Source: Temnothorax longispinosus
Lineage: Eukaryota > Arthropoda > Insecta > Hymenoptera > Formicidae
Reading direction: 5' to 3'
Assembly: GCF_030848805.1 (NCBI RefSeq)
Contig: NC_092364.1
Span: 6,820,001-6,884,000 of the forward strand
DNA length: 64,000 bases
This document shows positions 44,618-57,079 of this stretch, piece after piece; the stretch's first letter is position 1, and each line of letters starts with the position of its first letter. A program made the translations under genes and the position numbers. Under the pieces are notes generated by a model, which saw only the letters and a list, made by a program, of their open reading frames with translations, was not told the origin of the DNA and did not search any database.

Positions 44618-47600
44618 TATTAGAATATCTATCGTTGAAATTTAATTGGTGAGAAACCATAAATTTTCAGTCGCTTAAAACTCGAAGTTATCGTTATACT
44701 CGTACGTTATACTTCGTCTCGATATACATTTGCTTTAAATTCAATAATTCATCTCTGAAGTGAATTCCAACATTACAAAAAACCAAATTTTTAAATATTA
44801 CATGTTATTTAGATAATTTAGTTCAGTCAGTTGCGATCTTAATTGCAATTTCATATGTTTCACTCATATTGGTGTTTATTCCTGCTAAAAATGTTTGACA
44901 CGTACTTACAGTAATCTCAAGTAACTCAATTTAGCTTTATTACTTCGGAAAATCATTTCGTGTTTCATTATTTTCATAGCAATATTGTGTAATATTTTCT
45001 TTACTTATAGTTGTAGTCGCACCATCGCATCAACGAGTTAAAACCCGATTATATGTTATTGATAGAGCATCAATAGTCTTTCCACCGTAGCTACCGTGAG
45101 ACATCACTTTATCGATTGCTTCTTATCGTTGAACTTTTTATTAAAAGCTCACAAAATCCGTTATGGAATGCAAGAGAGATATAATAATGCAGAAGGGATT
45201 TGCTCTCTCCATTTCTAGTGGTGGCCTTAACCCGTATCTATAAACAATGTGAGTTTGTTGAACTTACCGTGCAATTTCAACTAAAATACTCTCTGAAATA
45301 TATAAACTCTTAGTTTCATTTAATTCTGTAGATATTTTAAAATCTTATATGTTTTTAGAAAGGTGTTTCAGTTTTGACGAATTAACTTAATAACAAAATT
45401 TTTTATAAATTTAAAAGCAGAATTTTTTTACTTAAAAGGAATAGAAATCAGGAAAAATCATTATTTGTTATAGCTCTTTAATTTTCGATAATATCATTAA
45501 GGCTAACAAGCAAATTAAATTTTGCTGAAGGTTATTTAAAATTAATTAATTAATTGAATAAGCTCTTGTTATTTATTTTCGTCTCAAAAGTTTAATTCGC
45601 GTAAAGCATTTTCGTGTATTTTTGATTAAAATAGATATTAACGCTTTGACAATTTCCGAAAAGATTTTAAATTATAAAAAAATATAACATTCTGTGTGTG
45701 TATTAAAATTTGTAAGTTTAGAAAATTTGAAATAAGTTTTGACTAAGGAATTATGTCTCGTGTATAGTTTCGTATTTAAAAAGATTTTAATTGCAATATA
45801 TTTGAACTTTGTTTTCTCAACTAATATAGCTCATATTTTGTTTTTCGGAAATTACATTTTCGAAGTTTCTGTACTTTATTTGAATGCATATATTGGTAAT
45901 GATCAGAAAATAAAACATATAAAAGGCAGGGCATGTATATAAATACAAATTTACTCCTAACAGCGAATTTACAACTGTAAATAATAAGCTCCCTAAAAGT
46001 ACATGTATGTTGATTTTTGCCTTCTATCACTAGTAAATAAGCGAGGTTTTACTTTTGCAAAACATGTACATGTGTTTCTTAATTTAAAATATAATTTTTA
46101 ATATTTTTTTTGGTAATCGAACAGAATTAATATTTACGTCGGTATTAACTTTTTCGTAGCGAAGGCCTTTGTTCCATAACTAAGCTCGTGTTCTATGTGT
46201 CGGCCTACGTTTCATCCAATTAATACGACTTCGTCGCGTCAAGTTTTTGACGCACGATAAATCTGTCTGAATACTTGAAAGGTCGGATTCGACCGTACTC
46301 TTCTATGCGCTCACATTTGTTCATTTGTTTAGCTTGTTGCCGTTTAAACAATAATGTACAACTAAAATTTTTGGAAAAATTTATATTTTTCACGTGTATG
46401 AATTTACAGACAAAACATTATTCCCTTATATTGAAACAATTATTACTTTTTTCAATTTGCGATTTCGACTCTTTTCAATTTCAAGTAAATGAGCCCAATA
46501 TATTTCAGTTATTTTATACAGTCTTTGCGTATTATTGTTCTCCAATATCGTATCAACCTTCTTATAACCGACTTGTAGAAGTCCAACGTTTTCTGTCGTT
46601 AGAAAATATGTATCCATACGATACATATTTCTTAACGATATATGTTTATGTATATATGTATGAAAATATCGATTTACCTTCTCCTTCCGTTTTGTCACGA
46701 AGAAAACAGCATTCTTATGGAAAAGCAATAGTATTGTTATGGAGATACTGTTCTCTTGCGTTCCGATATTCACTGCCAGTACCGAAAATCTATAGTTTAC
46801 GTCACATATATACTATAGATTTTCAGTATTTTCAGTAGGTATCGTCGTGAGACAAATAGAGAAACAAATTACTTATTCAATTCGCGGTCCACTATATACT
46901 CCCTATAAACTAAGACGTCTAAGACAATGTTACTTTTTTCCTTTTTTTCGTGCACAAAGGTATTTGTGTATCTATTTCACTAAATCTTGCGAAGTTTCCA
47001 TCAGGATTGTCTGAAGTTATCTTTCTCAACGATAGATAGGATATGTTGCGTTGGCTTGGCTATCTTAAAGCTTTGTCACGGTGCTCGACTGTTTTGTCTC
47101 GTTTTAGAATGGATCACCGAACCTTGATAGCGTGGACGCCTTTCCGATGTTCTTTTCTAGCACGATTTTTCTCTCCTTGTGTATCTGTACTAAGGTACTG
47201 ATTCCCGAAATAATTGTTTCATATCTTTTGAAGCGTATGAAGATAACATCTAATATTTCTATTTCCAAAAAATATTTCATCATACAGCAGTGCTATCCTC
47301 AAAAGCAGTGCTCATTGAGGACAGTTTTATGTGACAAAATTATGCAATTATACAAAGCGAAAGAATATTAGACTCTATTTATAAGCTAAGTAGTTTAAAA
47401 CGGCCAAAATCTATTTATAAGAACATGATAAACGAATTAGAAAACTATTACTATTCTCTTTTCTATTAACTTTTTTGTCCCAACATTTTCCAAATAAACA
47501 ATATTTAACATAAAAAAAGAAAATGTTCACTTTTTTAACATTAATAAAAGAAATAATTTTTATGAAATTAAACCATTTAAACATTTCTTTATATTATTTA

Positions 47601-50600
47601 AAAATTTTTTATTAATAATTTATTTTCCCGAAAAATATGCATAATCTAATAAATTTATGATCGAATATTTTCGTGAGAAAATTCTATATTTGAAATATAT
47701 GAAATATTCCTTTTTGAAAACAGAAATATCAGCAATCTTGCTCCCTGGATATTTCACCCTTTCAAGACAGTAATCCCCAAGAGACGAATTAAGTCTCTAG
47801 AAACATAACCCACCAAAATCCTGCAGAGACTGATTCATCTTGTTTCCACCCATATACCTGTGTTTCGTGTAATATCCGACAAGCAAGCTACCCACATAGC
47901 TACGACCTACGTGTATCGCACGAATAATTAAGACGTCGTAAAAACTTATCACGTATCACGTATCTCATACGAGTAATGGATGAATCAAACGTGTAGGGAG
48001 GAAAAATAACGAATTTAAACATATCAATGTTTATGCAAAATTAATTTTCTATAACGAAATCAAGAAACGAAAGATATACATATAAAATATTGAGAAGAAG
48101 CAGGTGTATCATTGCCTGGATAAAAATGGAACGTAAAATAAAAATTGCCGCTTCATTAGCGGCAATTAGCTATAATGAATCTGTTTCGTTTTGAAGCAAG
48201 TGCACTATATGACTATATCGATAAGAAATTGGTTCACTAATGCAGCGGATATAAATATTTGCATGGCCGATATACATATAATTTCTTATAATGTCGATTA
48301 ATTGGTATTCTAACGTTCCGCTTGATCAAGTTCAGTTTGTGCAAGCCGATAGAGCCAGTCTAATTATGCGATCCATTCGTCAATATAATCCCTAAATGAA
48401 TTTACAGACAATTAGTGATTAAATGAGATCACTATAACAATCAGAACGGATGTCGGGTTAACGTCAAATTTAATTTATTATCGGAGTGTAAGCATTTCCA
48501 ATCTGAATAATTTCGTGCGTGGGTAACACTTGATATCTGACAACATATATCTTCTTTGGTGACAATCTTCCTGTGTAAAGATAGATCATTAATCTATTTG
48601 ATAAACTTACACCCGGAAAAGGAAGCAAATCGAAAGTAATCAATTTCATATCTGAAAATATTACACATAGATGTATTTAAACTTGAATTTAAGTATTTAA
48701 CTATACTTCAGTAATTATTTAACTTGATTTATGTTTGATTAATTTATCTTAAAAGTCATTCATAATTATGACTTTTAAAGCATTTATGACTATTTGATTT
48801 TCAGATACAGAATTAGATAGATTTAATTGGAGATGTGCGAAAAATATGTGCAAATAATAAAAATATTCCTATATATCATTTATCTTATATATCTTATATA
48901 TCTTTCTACGTTTGGCAATGACAGTTATCATCAAATGATTTCACGAGAAGGTTGATGTTCATTTACTTTCTGTTCCTTCACGATAGTAACTCAATACAAA
49001 ATAACAAAATTATTTTAAGAAAACACGAGTTTTTAAAGCTTTTATCTCATCTCAAAGAACGTTTAGAAACAATTCCATTATCTGTTGATGTAACTGTATT
49101 TAGTTGCTTTTATTTATTCTCTAACATTAAGTAAAAAAAGTCAAAGTGTATTGTTTTCTAAAAAAACGTATTTTGTCCATTTACCGCCTCAATACGATAC
49201 ATATTACTAAAACTTAAGAAGTTGACTAAACTTTTTAAAATTTCAGGCTGATACTTGCGGAAAAAAGTTACAAAGTTTATTATAATTTTAAATTCCGGTT
49301 GGTTCACCGGCTGTAAAGCATCCGCCAGAAGTCCGAACCTTATATCCTTTTTACACTTTCTGTTCTCTTACCGGGATTGAACCGTCAACTTCGTCCATTA
49401 ACTTTTCCCATCCAGACAGATTTTTAAGAGAGACGGAAGAAGAAGTCAAGCAAGGAAACCGATGCAAACGACTGGAAAAAACCGAGTTCGCAGTTTATCT
49501 TGAACTATCCACTTGATCGCACTCTAACAGGTAACTTTAATTAATATGACAGACGCAGTACGCCCTTGTAACAATATCGACCCTTGGCCAATTACGTGTT
49601 GATTTTTTCTATTACGAACGCAACGTTTGTGCTGATGGTGGTACACAATAGTGAATTCACTTCTCCGTGTATGTGAGGAAGTTGTTTCGCCACATTCAGC
49701 ATTAACGTTTTGTAGCCAGCATATCGAAATTATCCCTCGAATAAAAGCTTACGTACTTTGTATTGCGGATTTCAGATAGTAAAATTTTAATCATAATTAA
49801 AGAAGCACGATTAATTTTATGTTGTTGCTTCTTTAGTTGTGCTTATATTATATCATTTCTCGAGCATCAAAACAAGCAAATATTTACCAAGCTAACAAAT
49901 TTATCAATATATCATTGATTACGATCATTCGCTGACATTATGGATACCTGATACTGTTTGTGATCGATATAGCCGTAAACCTAATTTCGTGACTGCAGGC
50001 TACAAAATGGGAGAATTTATGGCACATAATAGATCTTCACCGGTTATAAATTACGCCAGTCGTGATCTTGATCTCTTGATGCATTAAAGTTCAATATTAA
50101 ACATATAAAATTACACAAAATATTTGTATGAAAATAATTACATAAAAATTTTGTCAATTTAACTAATTATCTTTTTCGCTTTAAAGCTTTAATCATTATT
50201 GACAAATAGTTTTCTTTTATTTCATATAATAAAATGATAAATATTAGTATATTATATATTCATATATTCATAGCATCATAAATCAAATGTCTGCGTGGTG
50301 GACGTACGTTGAAACGAACGCAAATCAATTGTTACGAATTTGCATACCGATCGGAGACTCGGCATATACTTTCAAGATTTCTCGATCACGGATGGTGCAG
50401 GTCGAGAACGTGCCGTTGCATGGATGGCACACGAAATCCCATATGAGCATTGGAAAAATGATTGGAGTGGTACGCGCGGAATTAATTGCGCGGAATTAAT
50501 TAATTAATTGACGGCGCGCTCCTCCACAGCCGGCGAGACCGTGAGGACATCGTCATCGTCGTCATAGCGTGTATATGTGTATGTGTATGTATATGTACGA

Positions 50601-50640
50601 ATATACATAAAGTACAATATATGTGCCAAATAAGTATGAA
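44618..50640. other. Long AT-rich stretch without a gene
   Basis: Six kilobases with few MITE signatures and no conserved frame. Small features only: AATCTATAGTTTACGTCAC at 46787-46805, followed by a mirrored CTATAGATTTT, and a perfect stem ATTGCCGCT / AGCGGCAAT near 48145-48170. It could be a large intron or intergenic spacer. Confidence 0.5.
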
Positions 50641-50659
50641 ATTTATCAAATAAATATAA

Positions 50660-50690
50660 AAAGAAACACACACACACACACACACACACA
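50660..50690 (+). repeat. CA microsatellite
   Basis: About fourteen ACs in a row. A GTATGT-rich patch lies at 50570-50600. Confidence 0.95.
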
Positions 50691-50697
50691 ATCAATA

Positions 50698-51307
50698 TAG
50701 AAGAAACTGCCATTTACGGTCCAAGCTAAATCTTGGTAGCCTAATAATATTTCTGTGTGTATTTATACACATATTTCCAACTTATTGTTAGTAAATTGCG
50801 CACCGATCTTTTATCGGACTTAACTATATAGAATACAACTTCCGTTAAAATCCCCCCCCTTCTACTTAAATCGATATTAACTTAATTAACTTTGATACTA
50901 ATAAGCAGTTTACTAATTGTAAGTTGGGAATATGTCGCAGCCTTTTTGCGAAATCAATCTTTTTGCAAAAACGCTAGCTTGTTTGCAAAACGGCGGCACA
51001 CGTTTGCACACAGTTCATTGGCGCACAGTTCGTCAATTTTTTTTATTTAAAAGTACACATAAGCGGAGCCCTTCGCTCGCATAAAAAACGAACCTAACTC
51101 CAAGTCTATTTCTTAAAATTTGAAATTAAAAATCAGCTTAATTGAGAAACAAACTAGCTTTCGCAAAAAGGCAGCAGTTTTTCAAACAGGCTAGCCTTAT
51201 TGCAAAAAGGCTGATTTCGCAAAAAAGCTGCGACATGTATAAATACTCACAGAAATATTATTAGGCTACTTTGATCTAGCTTGAACCGTAAATGGCAGTT
51301 TTTTCTA
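50698..51307. mobile_element. 610-bp inverted-repeat element
   Basis: GAAACTGCCATTTACGGT at the left and ACCGTAAATGGCAGTTTTTTC at the right are terminal repeats. TAATAATATTTCTGTG and CACAGAAATATTATTA pair inside, as do the TGTCGCAGCCTTTTTGCGAAA and TTTCGCAAAAAAGCTGCGACA words nearer the centre. No protein. Confidence 0.85.
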
Positions 51308-51739
51308 CATTGCTATTTATTTAATTCTATTTATTTAATTCTATTGCTTTTGTATCTAGTTTTGAACTCTAAAACTAGCATTATTTCCGTGCATTTTTGT
51401 CTTTAAAGAAATTTAATATTCAATAAGCAAAACAGTATTAATTAAAAATGAAATATTAGAGAGAACATAAATAAGGGAAACACATTAGTCAAAGTAAAAT
51501 TATTTGTATTTTTGTTTTGATTAATAGTGTAAAATTGAAATAATCGATATTAATATTTCAATGTATGTCTTCACTACTTTCTAAAGTATAGATGTTTATA
51601 TTCGCGTCTTTTATTAAAATAAAAATAAAATTTATTTTACTTATAATATTTATTTTGCCAGTATTTATTCTGTATTTCTGCGTTTTATAATGATATCAAA
51701 ACTCGAAAAATTTTGTTTGTTAGTATCAATTTCTTTCAG

Positions 51740-52632
51740 GGGTTTTGTCTCCTAACGGTTACTGTAAACCCTTTGACAAGGAAGGCGCCGGATATATAGC
51801 GATACGGTTGCGGTAGTATATCTGCAAAAGGCAAAAAATGCAAGAAGAATATATGCGACCATCGTACACAGTAAAATGAATTGCGATGGTTTTAAAGAAA
51901 AAGGTATTACCTTTCCATCAGTCGAGAAGCAAAAAATATTGTTGAATAAATTTTACGAGGAATGTGAAATCATGCCCAGTGAGTTATCTTACATGGAGGC
52001 TCATGCAACTGGTACTGTTGCCGGTGATCCCGTTGAAGTTATGTCTATTGACCAGACTTTATGCGCTAAAAGAAATACTCCTTTATTGATGGGTTCGGTA
52101 AATTTGAATCTTGGACATTCCGAACCTGCCAGTGGGCTTTGTCAAATCGCAAAGGTACATTTGTAATAAAATGATTTAACACTGACTTTGCTCAAAATAT
52201 AATTATAGCAATTTATATTTCTTTATATTGTTATAACTATAATACATATGCATATATGTATTATATTACATTTTTATAAAATAATTAGCAGTATAATTAC
52301 TATTTATACTGCTAATAAAAAGATGTGATTTTTTAAAGGTATTATTAGCGATGGAAATTGGCACAATATTGCCTACTATATACTTCAAGCGTCCGCGGAA
52401 AGAGTTAACTGCTATTATCGAAGGAAGAATAAAGTTTGTCACTGAACCAACAGAATGGGAAGGTGGTTATATAGGTGTCAATTCTTTTGGATTTGGAGGG
52501 GCCAATAGCCACATATTATTAAAATCAAATCTTAAACAAAAAATCAACAATGGAGCTCCGAATGATGACTTACCTAGGCTTGTAGCTGTATCTGGTCGTA
52601 CGGAAGAAGCAGTTAAAATAATTTTTGATTAC
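51740..52632 (+). pseudogene. FAS block 1: C-terminal half of ketoacyl synthase
   Basis: Exon 51740-52154 reads V-L-S-P-N-G-Y-C-K-P-F-D, loses frame near 51796, and resumes as D-T-V-A-V-V-Y-L-Q-K-A-K. It ends with E-A-H-A-T-G-T and N-L-G-H-S-E-P-A-S-G. Exon 52339-52632 gives P-T-E-W-E-G-G-Y and N-S-F-G-F-G-G-A-N-S-H, then the linker S-G-R-T-E-E-A. The family norm is E-A-H-G-T-G-T, and a catalytic Lys sits before the S-N-L-G-H type motif. Here Ala replaces the first Gly and Asn replaces the Lys. The upstream active-site Cys exon is missing. Confidence 0.88.
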
Positions 52633-53036
52633 GTAAGCGTAAGCAAATATTGTAACGGCTTACTTTATTTATTTCAGCAATGGCTTCTGATAACATTTAC
52701 TTTTTTATTACCACGTAAATATAGTAAACTTAAAATAAATTTAAATATATATATTTATAAGGGGTCTAAAAAAGAATTTTGCATACATAATAAAGCATAC
52801 ATTTTTTAAATTATTTCAAATTTGCGCAAAAAAGAAAAGTCAATGTGTTTTATTCAATATATTAAATAATAATATTAAATATTAAATAATTAAATAATAA
52901 TAATATATTATTAGCAAGACATTCTTTGCAAAATTAAATAGTAATATTTTTTTCTCTTTTATGTAAAATTATTTCAAGAAAGATAAGGTGAATATTATTA
53001 GATATGTAAAGGGGGGGGTTCCTTGTATATAAAAAA

Positions 53037-54941
53037 TTCAAATATATAATCTGGCTATAAGAAATAAGCGCGATATTTTTACTTTTTACGCTCAAATTTA
53101 TTATATAGATCTATCACAAAGTACAATCAATAAAATTACGTACGTCTCAACCCTTTTTTTTGTCATCTTCAACGCATTATCTTAACATTAAAGTAAGCTA
53201 CAGTCATTATAAATAGACGAAACCTGATTAAACTGCATACATCAAGTCAAATTGATATCATTAATTCTCACAATAACCGTTTGGGCAGATACACACTCCG
53301 AAATACTCCCTCTCGTGTGTCTTACTCCTAGTTAGAGATCCAAGAAATTCGAGATAGCAACTTACAATAATGGATGTCGTTTAGTTACAAGCAATTAGCA
53401 ATTCTAATCACATTATGCACAAATTATAATAAGCAGCAGATTAAAATGTATCTGGGAAACCTTCAGAACAGTAACACATCTATTCTAGCAATGTTAACGC
53501 GATTTATAAAGGGGGGGGGGGTAAGATAAAACACAAACAATAGTGTGGATTGAAAGTTTCGAAAGACTCAATAACATTTATATATGTTCAGATAAATTTT
53601 CTGTATCTACAAATTCGAGCCATTTCTTTGTCTTCTAATATCAATTATTTCAGAAATTAAACGTTTGTTTAAAAACGGTTCTTTATCTAAAATCTCCACT
53701 TTATTCCAATTAAAGTCATGATTGCATTCCAATCTGTGATTCGTCGAAACAGAATGACCATTAGTGTTTTTTCTAATATGAGATTTATGGTCTTTAACTC
53801 TCGTTTGTAATTGTCTACCCGTCTGGCCAACATAAGACGCCTCATATTCATTACAACTAATTTTATATACAATCTTACTGCACAAAGAATTAGGAAGAAC
53901 ACCTTTGTGTACTTTGATAAAGCTACCCAATTTATTGAGACTGACATATAAGAGCTTAACTTTCAAATCTTTAGTTATGTTCTTATATTTTTCAGTTATT
54001 GTAGGAACAAAAGATATTGTAAAAACGCAGTAATATTATTTTTTTGCTTTTTATTTATCTCAAGATGCAAATTAACAAAAAGAAATTTAAGCTGTTCATG
54101 CATGACCTTAAAATAAGCACTAACGGATAACAGTTATTTAATAAAATTTGAATCACTAATTCAAGATTTTTTGTTCTTGAAATTTAGGATGTGACGACCA
54201 AAAGACTCTATCTATTAAACTAATGACCGTACCTTTTTTTCGGGCAAAAGGAGTGTTGAGACAAGAAATTTAAATATTTTCCAGATAACGTTGGTTTGTG
54301 AAACCAATCGAATAGTAATGGTTCCTGTACGTATCACAGTAATCTTCTAAAAATTTAACTTGTCATCCACGTTGACCTCCATAACGAATCTTGCAATCTA
54401 TAGGATGAAATAAATTGAAAACTTCTAAAGTATGAGTACATCTGGTGGAAAACACTGTCATTGCAATATCATCAACATATCTTGTATAGAATGCCGGAGT
54501 GAAATTTACATTACTTTACATTATACATTTCATCTGAGAGTAGATGTTATTTGCTCCGAATGTTTTATACAGATATTTTCGAAGTTCTAACGATCCATAA
54601 TGTCAAAGGACATAACACTCTATTTCAAATTTTTTGGCTTTCTAACTATAGAATAAAACACACGAGGATACTTGGGAGTACTTCGGAGTATGCATCTAAC
54701 CAAATGGCTACTGTGAGAATTAATGATATCAATTTGACTTGATGTATGCAGTTTAATCAGGTTTCGTATATTTATAATGACTGCAGCTTACTTTAATGTT
54801 AGGATAATGCGTTGAAGATGACCCAAAAAAATGGTCGAAACGTACGTAATTTTATTGACTATACTTTCTGGTAGACCTATATAATAAATTTAATCGTAAA
54901 AACATCGCGCTTGTCTCTTATTGCCAGATTATATATTTGAA
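53037..54941 (-). mobile_element. Penelope-like retroelement with inverted terminal repeats
   Basis: About 300 bases at 53037-53341 are repeated inverted at 54637-54941. Each carries ACGTACGTAATTTTATTGA-type sequence next to a hammerhead-like motif (GAAGATGACC, A-rich loop, GGTCGAAACGT at 54816-54841). Terminal repeats in opposite orientation are known for Penelope-like elements. It sits in the intron after the FAS ketoacyl synthase block. Confidence 0.8.
53607..54500 (-). pseudogene. Penelope-like reverse transcriptase / GIY-YIG endonuclease, truncated
   Basis: Read leftward, 54490-54460 gives F-Y-T-R-Y-V-D-D-I-A, the RT catalytic Y-V-D-D. Decayed thumb sequence follows (I-S-L-I-D-R-V-F near 54215, with frame breaks). 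Then comes an open 119-codon C terminus (53966-53607) with the GIY-YIG signature: I-V-Y-K-I-S-C, S-Y-V-G-Q-T-G-R-Q-L-Q-T-R and D-H. The 5' RT fingers are gone. This domain pair is diagnostic of Penelope-like elements. It is inactive because of truncation and frameshifts. Confidence 0.88.
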
Positions 54942-54965
54942 TGAATATTATTGTTACTGAATGCA

Positions 54966-55743
54966 GGTGCGGAGTCGATCAATAGATGCAGAATTTATAT
55001 CTCTTCTACATCATATTTATAATGATAATATAGAAAGGTCACCTTTATAGAGGGTACATGATAACTGGATCTAAAATATTTCATAATACAATTATAAAAT
55101 AGAACATACTCCATATATCAGAAGACCGACTTGTTTTATATTTTCTGGACTAGGATCTCAATGCTTTAGAATGAGTAAGGAAATATATTATTATAAAATA
55201 CTTTAACTGTAAGTAAGCAACATTCAACAATTCTTAAGGATATACGTAAAATATAAAAATATCAATAATCTTTTATAATTATTCAGAAAAGCAGTATGAT
55301 CATGATCTCAACATGTTTTTAACATGTTTTTGAACTTAAAATATTGCATAAAGTTTTATTCATTGCTTTCTATTTATTAAAAATTTAATTTATAAAATTT
55401 AACAAGTAAATTGAATTCTGTCAGAATAAATGTTACAACATGGCGAAAAGCTAGGTTTCTTCCTTGGATATCCTTCCCGATTACATTCAATACTAAATGG
55501 CGTGTGTATATAAATACGCAGATACATATACGTACATAATATCTGAATATCAAATTGTATAACTTTATAAAAATTTTAATAGGTCGCGCTCTAGTGAAAT
55601 TATCAGTGTTTACCAAGGCAATCCAGAAATGTGATATTGTTCAAAGACCTTACGGAATATTATTTACAGATATTTTAACAAGTAATAATAAAAATATTTT
55701 TGATAATATCATTAATTTATTATTGGGTCTCACTGGACTACAA
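54966..55743 (+). pseudogene. FAS block 2: KS-MAT linker and start of acyltransferase
   Basis: 54966-55070 reads S-I-D-A-E-F-I-S-L-L-H-H-I-Y, then shifts frame near 55035 before G-Y-M-I-T-G-S. From about 55583 to 55743 it reads G-R-A-L-V-K-L-S-V-F-T-K-A-I-Q-K-C-D and I-F-D-N-I-I-N, matching the acyltransferase N-terminal region. The usual signature before G-R-A-L, with its G-M-G-S-Q-W type motif, is absent in between. Confidence 0.75.
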
Positions 55744-55767
55744 GTAAGAAATAGTATATTGTGCACC

Positions 55768-56105
55768 AAGGGGCGAAAGTAGCGTTTTTTCAGACGAGTG
55801 TGAAGTTTGCCCCCCGAGCCGAAGACGAGGGCGGCAAATCACACGAATCTGAAAAAGCTTTCGCCCCGAGGTACACACGATATTTTTCACAATATCTTTA
55901 CGGAAAGTTCGACCTCCATGCCTAGAGAGAGGCGAGAGTGGCCATTTCACGCCAGGACGGCATAACGAGACGAAAGTGATCACTTTCCGCCCTAGGGAGG
56001 AAAGTGGTTACTTTCGTCTCGCTATGCCGTCCTGGCGTGAAATGGCCACTCTCGCCTCTCTCTAGGCATGGAAAGTCGAACTTTCTGTGGAGGTGTTGTG
56101 AAAAA
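55768..56105. mobile_element. Two adjacent hairpin elements
   Basis: Hairpin 1 spans about 55768-55872, from GGGGCGAAAG to CTTTCGCCCC, with GTGTGAAGTTTGCC pairing with GGCAAATCACAC. Hairpin 2 spans about 55888-56105 and is almost perfect: GCCTAGAGAGAGGCGAGAGT and GGCCATTTCACGCCAGGACG with their complements, around CCCTAGGG. It lies in the FAS acyltransferase intron. Confidence 0.85.
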
Positions 56106-56125
56106 GACTTTCTTTTTAACTTTAT

Positions 56126-56600
56126 ACAGGGTGTTCGATATAAAAGTACCACCCGAATAGGGAAGGTAGATTGGGTCAAACTGAAAAGAAAAGTCTCGTA
56201 CCATTTTGCAAAATTCGCAATAGTTAACGAGTTATTAAATAAAACTTCTGAGCGTATGAGCGCACAAGGAGCGATAGAGGCGGGCCTCGGCGGCTGGCTG
56301 GGCTGGCACGGTGCCCGGCGCGCGGCGAGCGGTGGGGGTCGAGAGACGAGCGGCGAGCGGGGCGCGGCGCGGCGCGGCGAACGTCGAGCGACAGATGTTA
56401 TACACTGCGGCGAAAAAGTATTAGAGCCAGCCCATACTAAACTTACGATAATTCCTTCGCGTAAACGGGATTTTCCTTCGCGTAAACGGGATTTTGTAGT
56501 AACTACAATAATTTACTCCGCGTAAACGAGTGAATTATCGTAAGCTACTACAGAAGTAACGCGCTCGCGTAAACGTAGTAACCAGGTAGCACACGTATTG
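56126..56600. repeat. Dispersed repeat with GC-rich core plus a foldback MITE
   Basis: It starts ACAGGGTGTTCGATATAAAA, passes a GC-rich core (GGCGCGCGGCGAGCGG) and meets GCGTAAACGGGATTTT wording at 56455-56580 that copies the MITE at 21023-21190. The first part shares phrasing with 13090-13150. No gene. Confidence 0.55.
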
Positions 56601-57079
56601 CATAGGCATTGCCGTAGCGTCTTACGCCTTAGATAATATTAATTAGTTTAGCTTGAATTATGTGTAATAGAAACATTTAATTTTAGTAAATTTAATTATT
56701 TTGCATGTCAAAGTTTACGAGGTTTTACCAAGCTTTACTTTAACTTTTGTTTATGTTAGAATAACTTTAATGGTGCGTGTCCACCTGCGAGTAAAACTCT
56801 CGAGAGTAGCTCTCGAGATTGATTCTCGCAAATGGACTTTTTAGTAATTCTAATTTTATTTAAACCAAATGGAAAAGTATTCTTTTATATGTGTTACAGA
56901 GTGGATTGGTCGATCTTTTAACATCTATCGTCCCCGATTTTATAATCGGTCATTCCATGGTGAACTACTCTGTGGATATGCCGATGGATGTTTAACGGCC
57001 GAATAAACGATTCTGTCGGCATATTTCATCAGTTTAGCACTTTATGAGTCGAAAATAATTAATGGCTCCATGGCTGAAA

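Noticed and set aside
43298..44660. Frames of about 200 codons made mostly of X
   Set aside because: They cross runs of N and are not real.
50500..50713. Cys-Val-rich minus frames
   Set aside because: Translation of the CA microsatellite.
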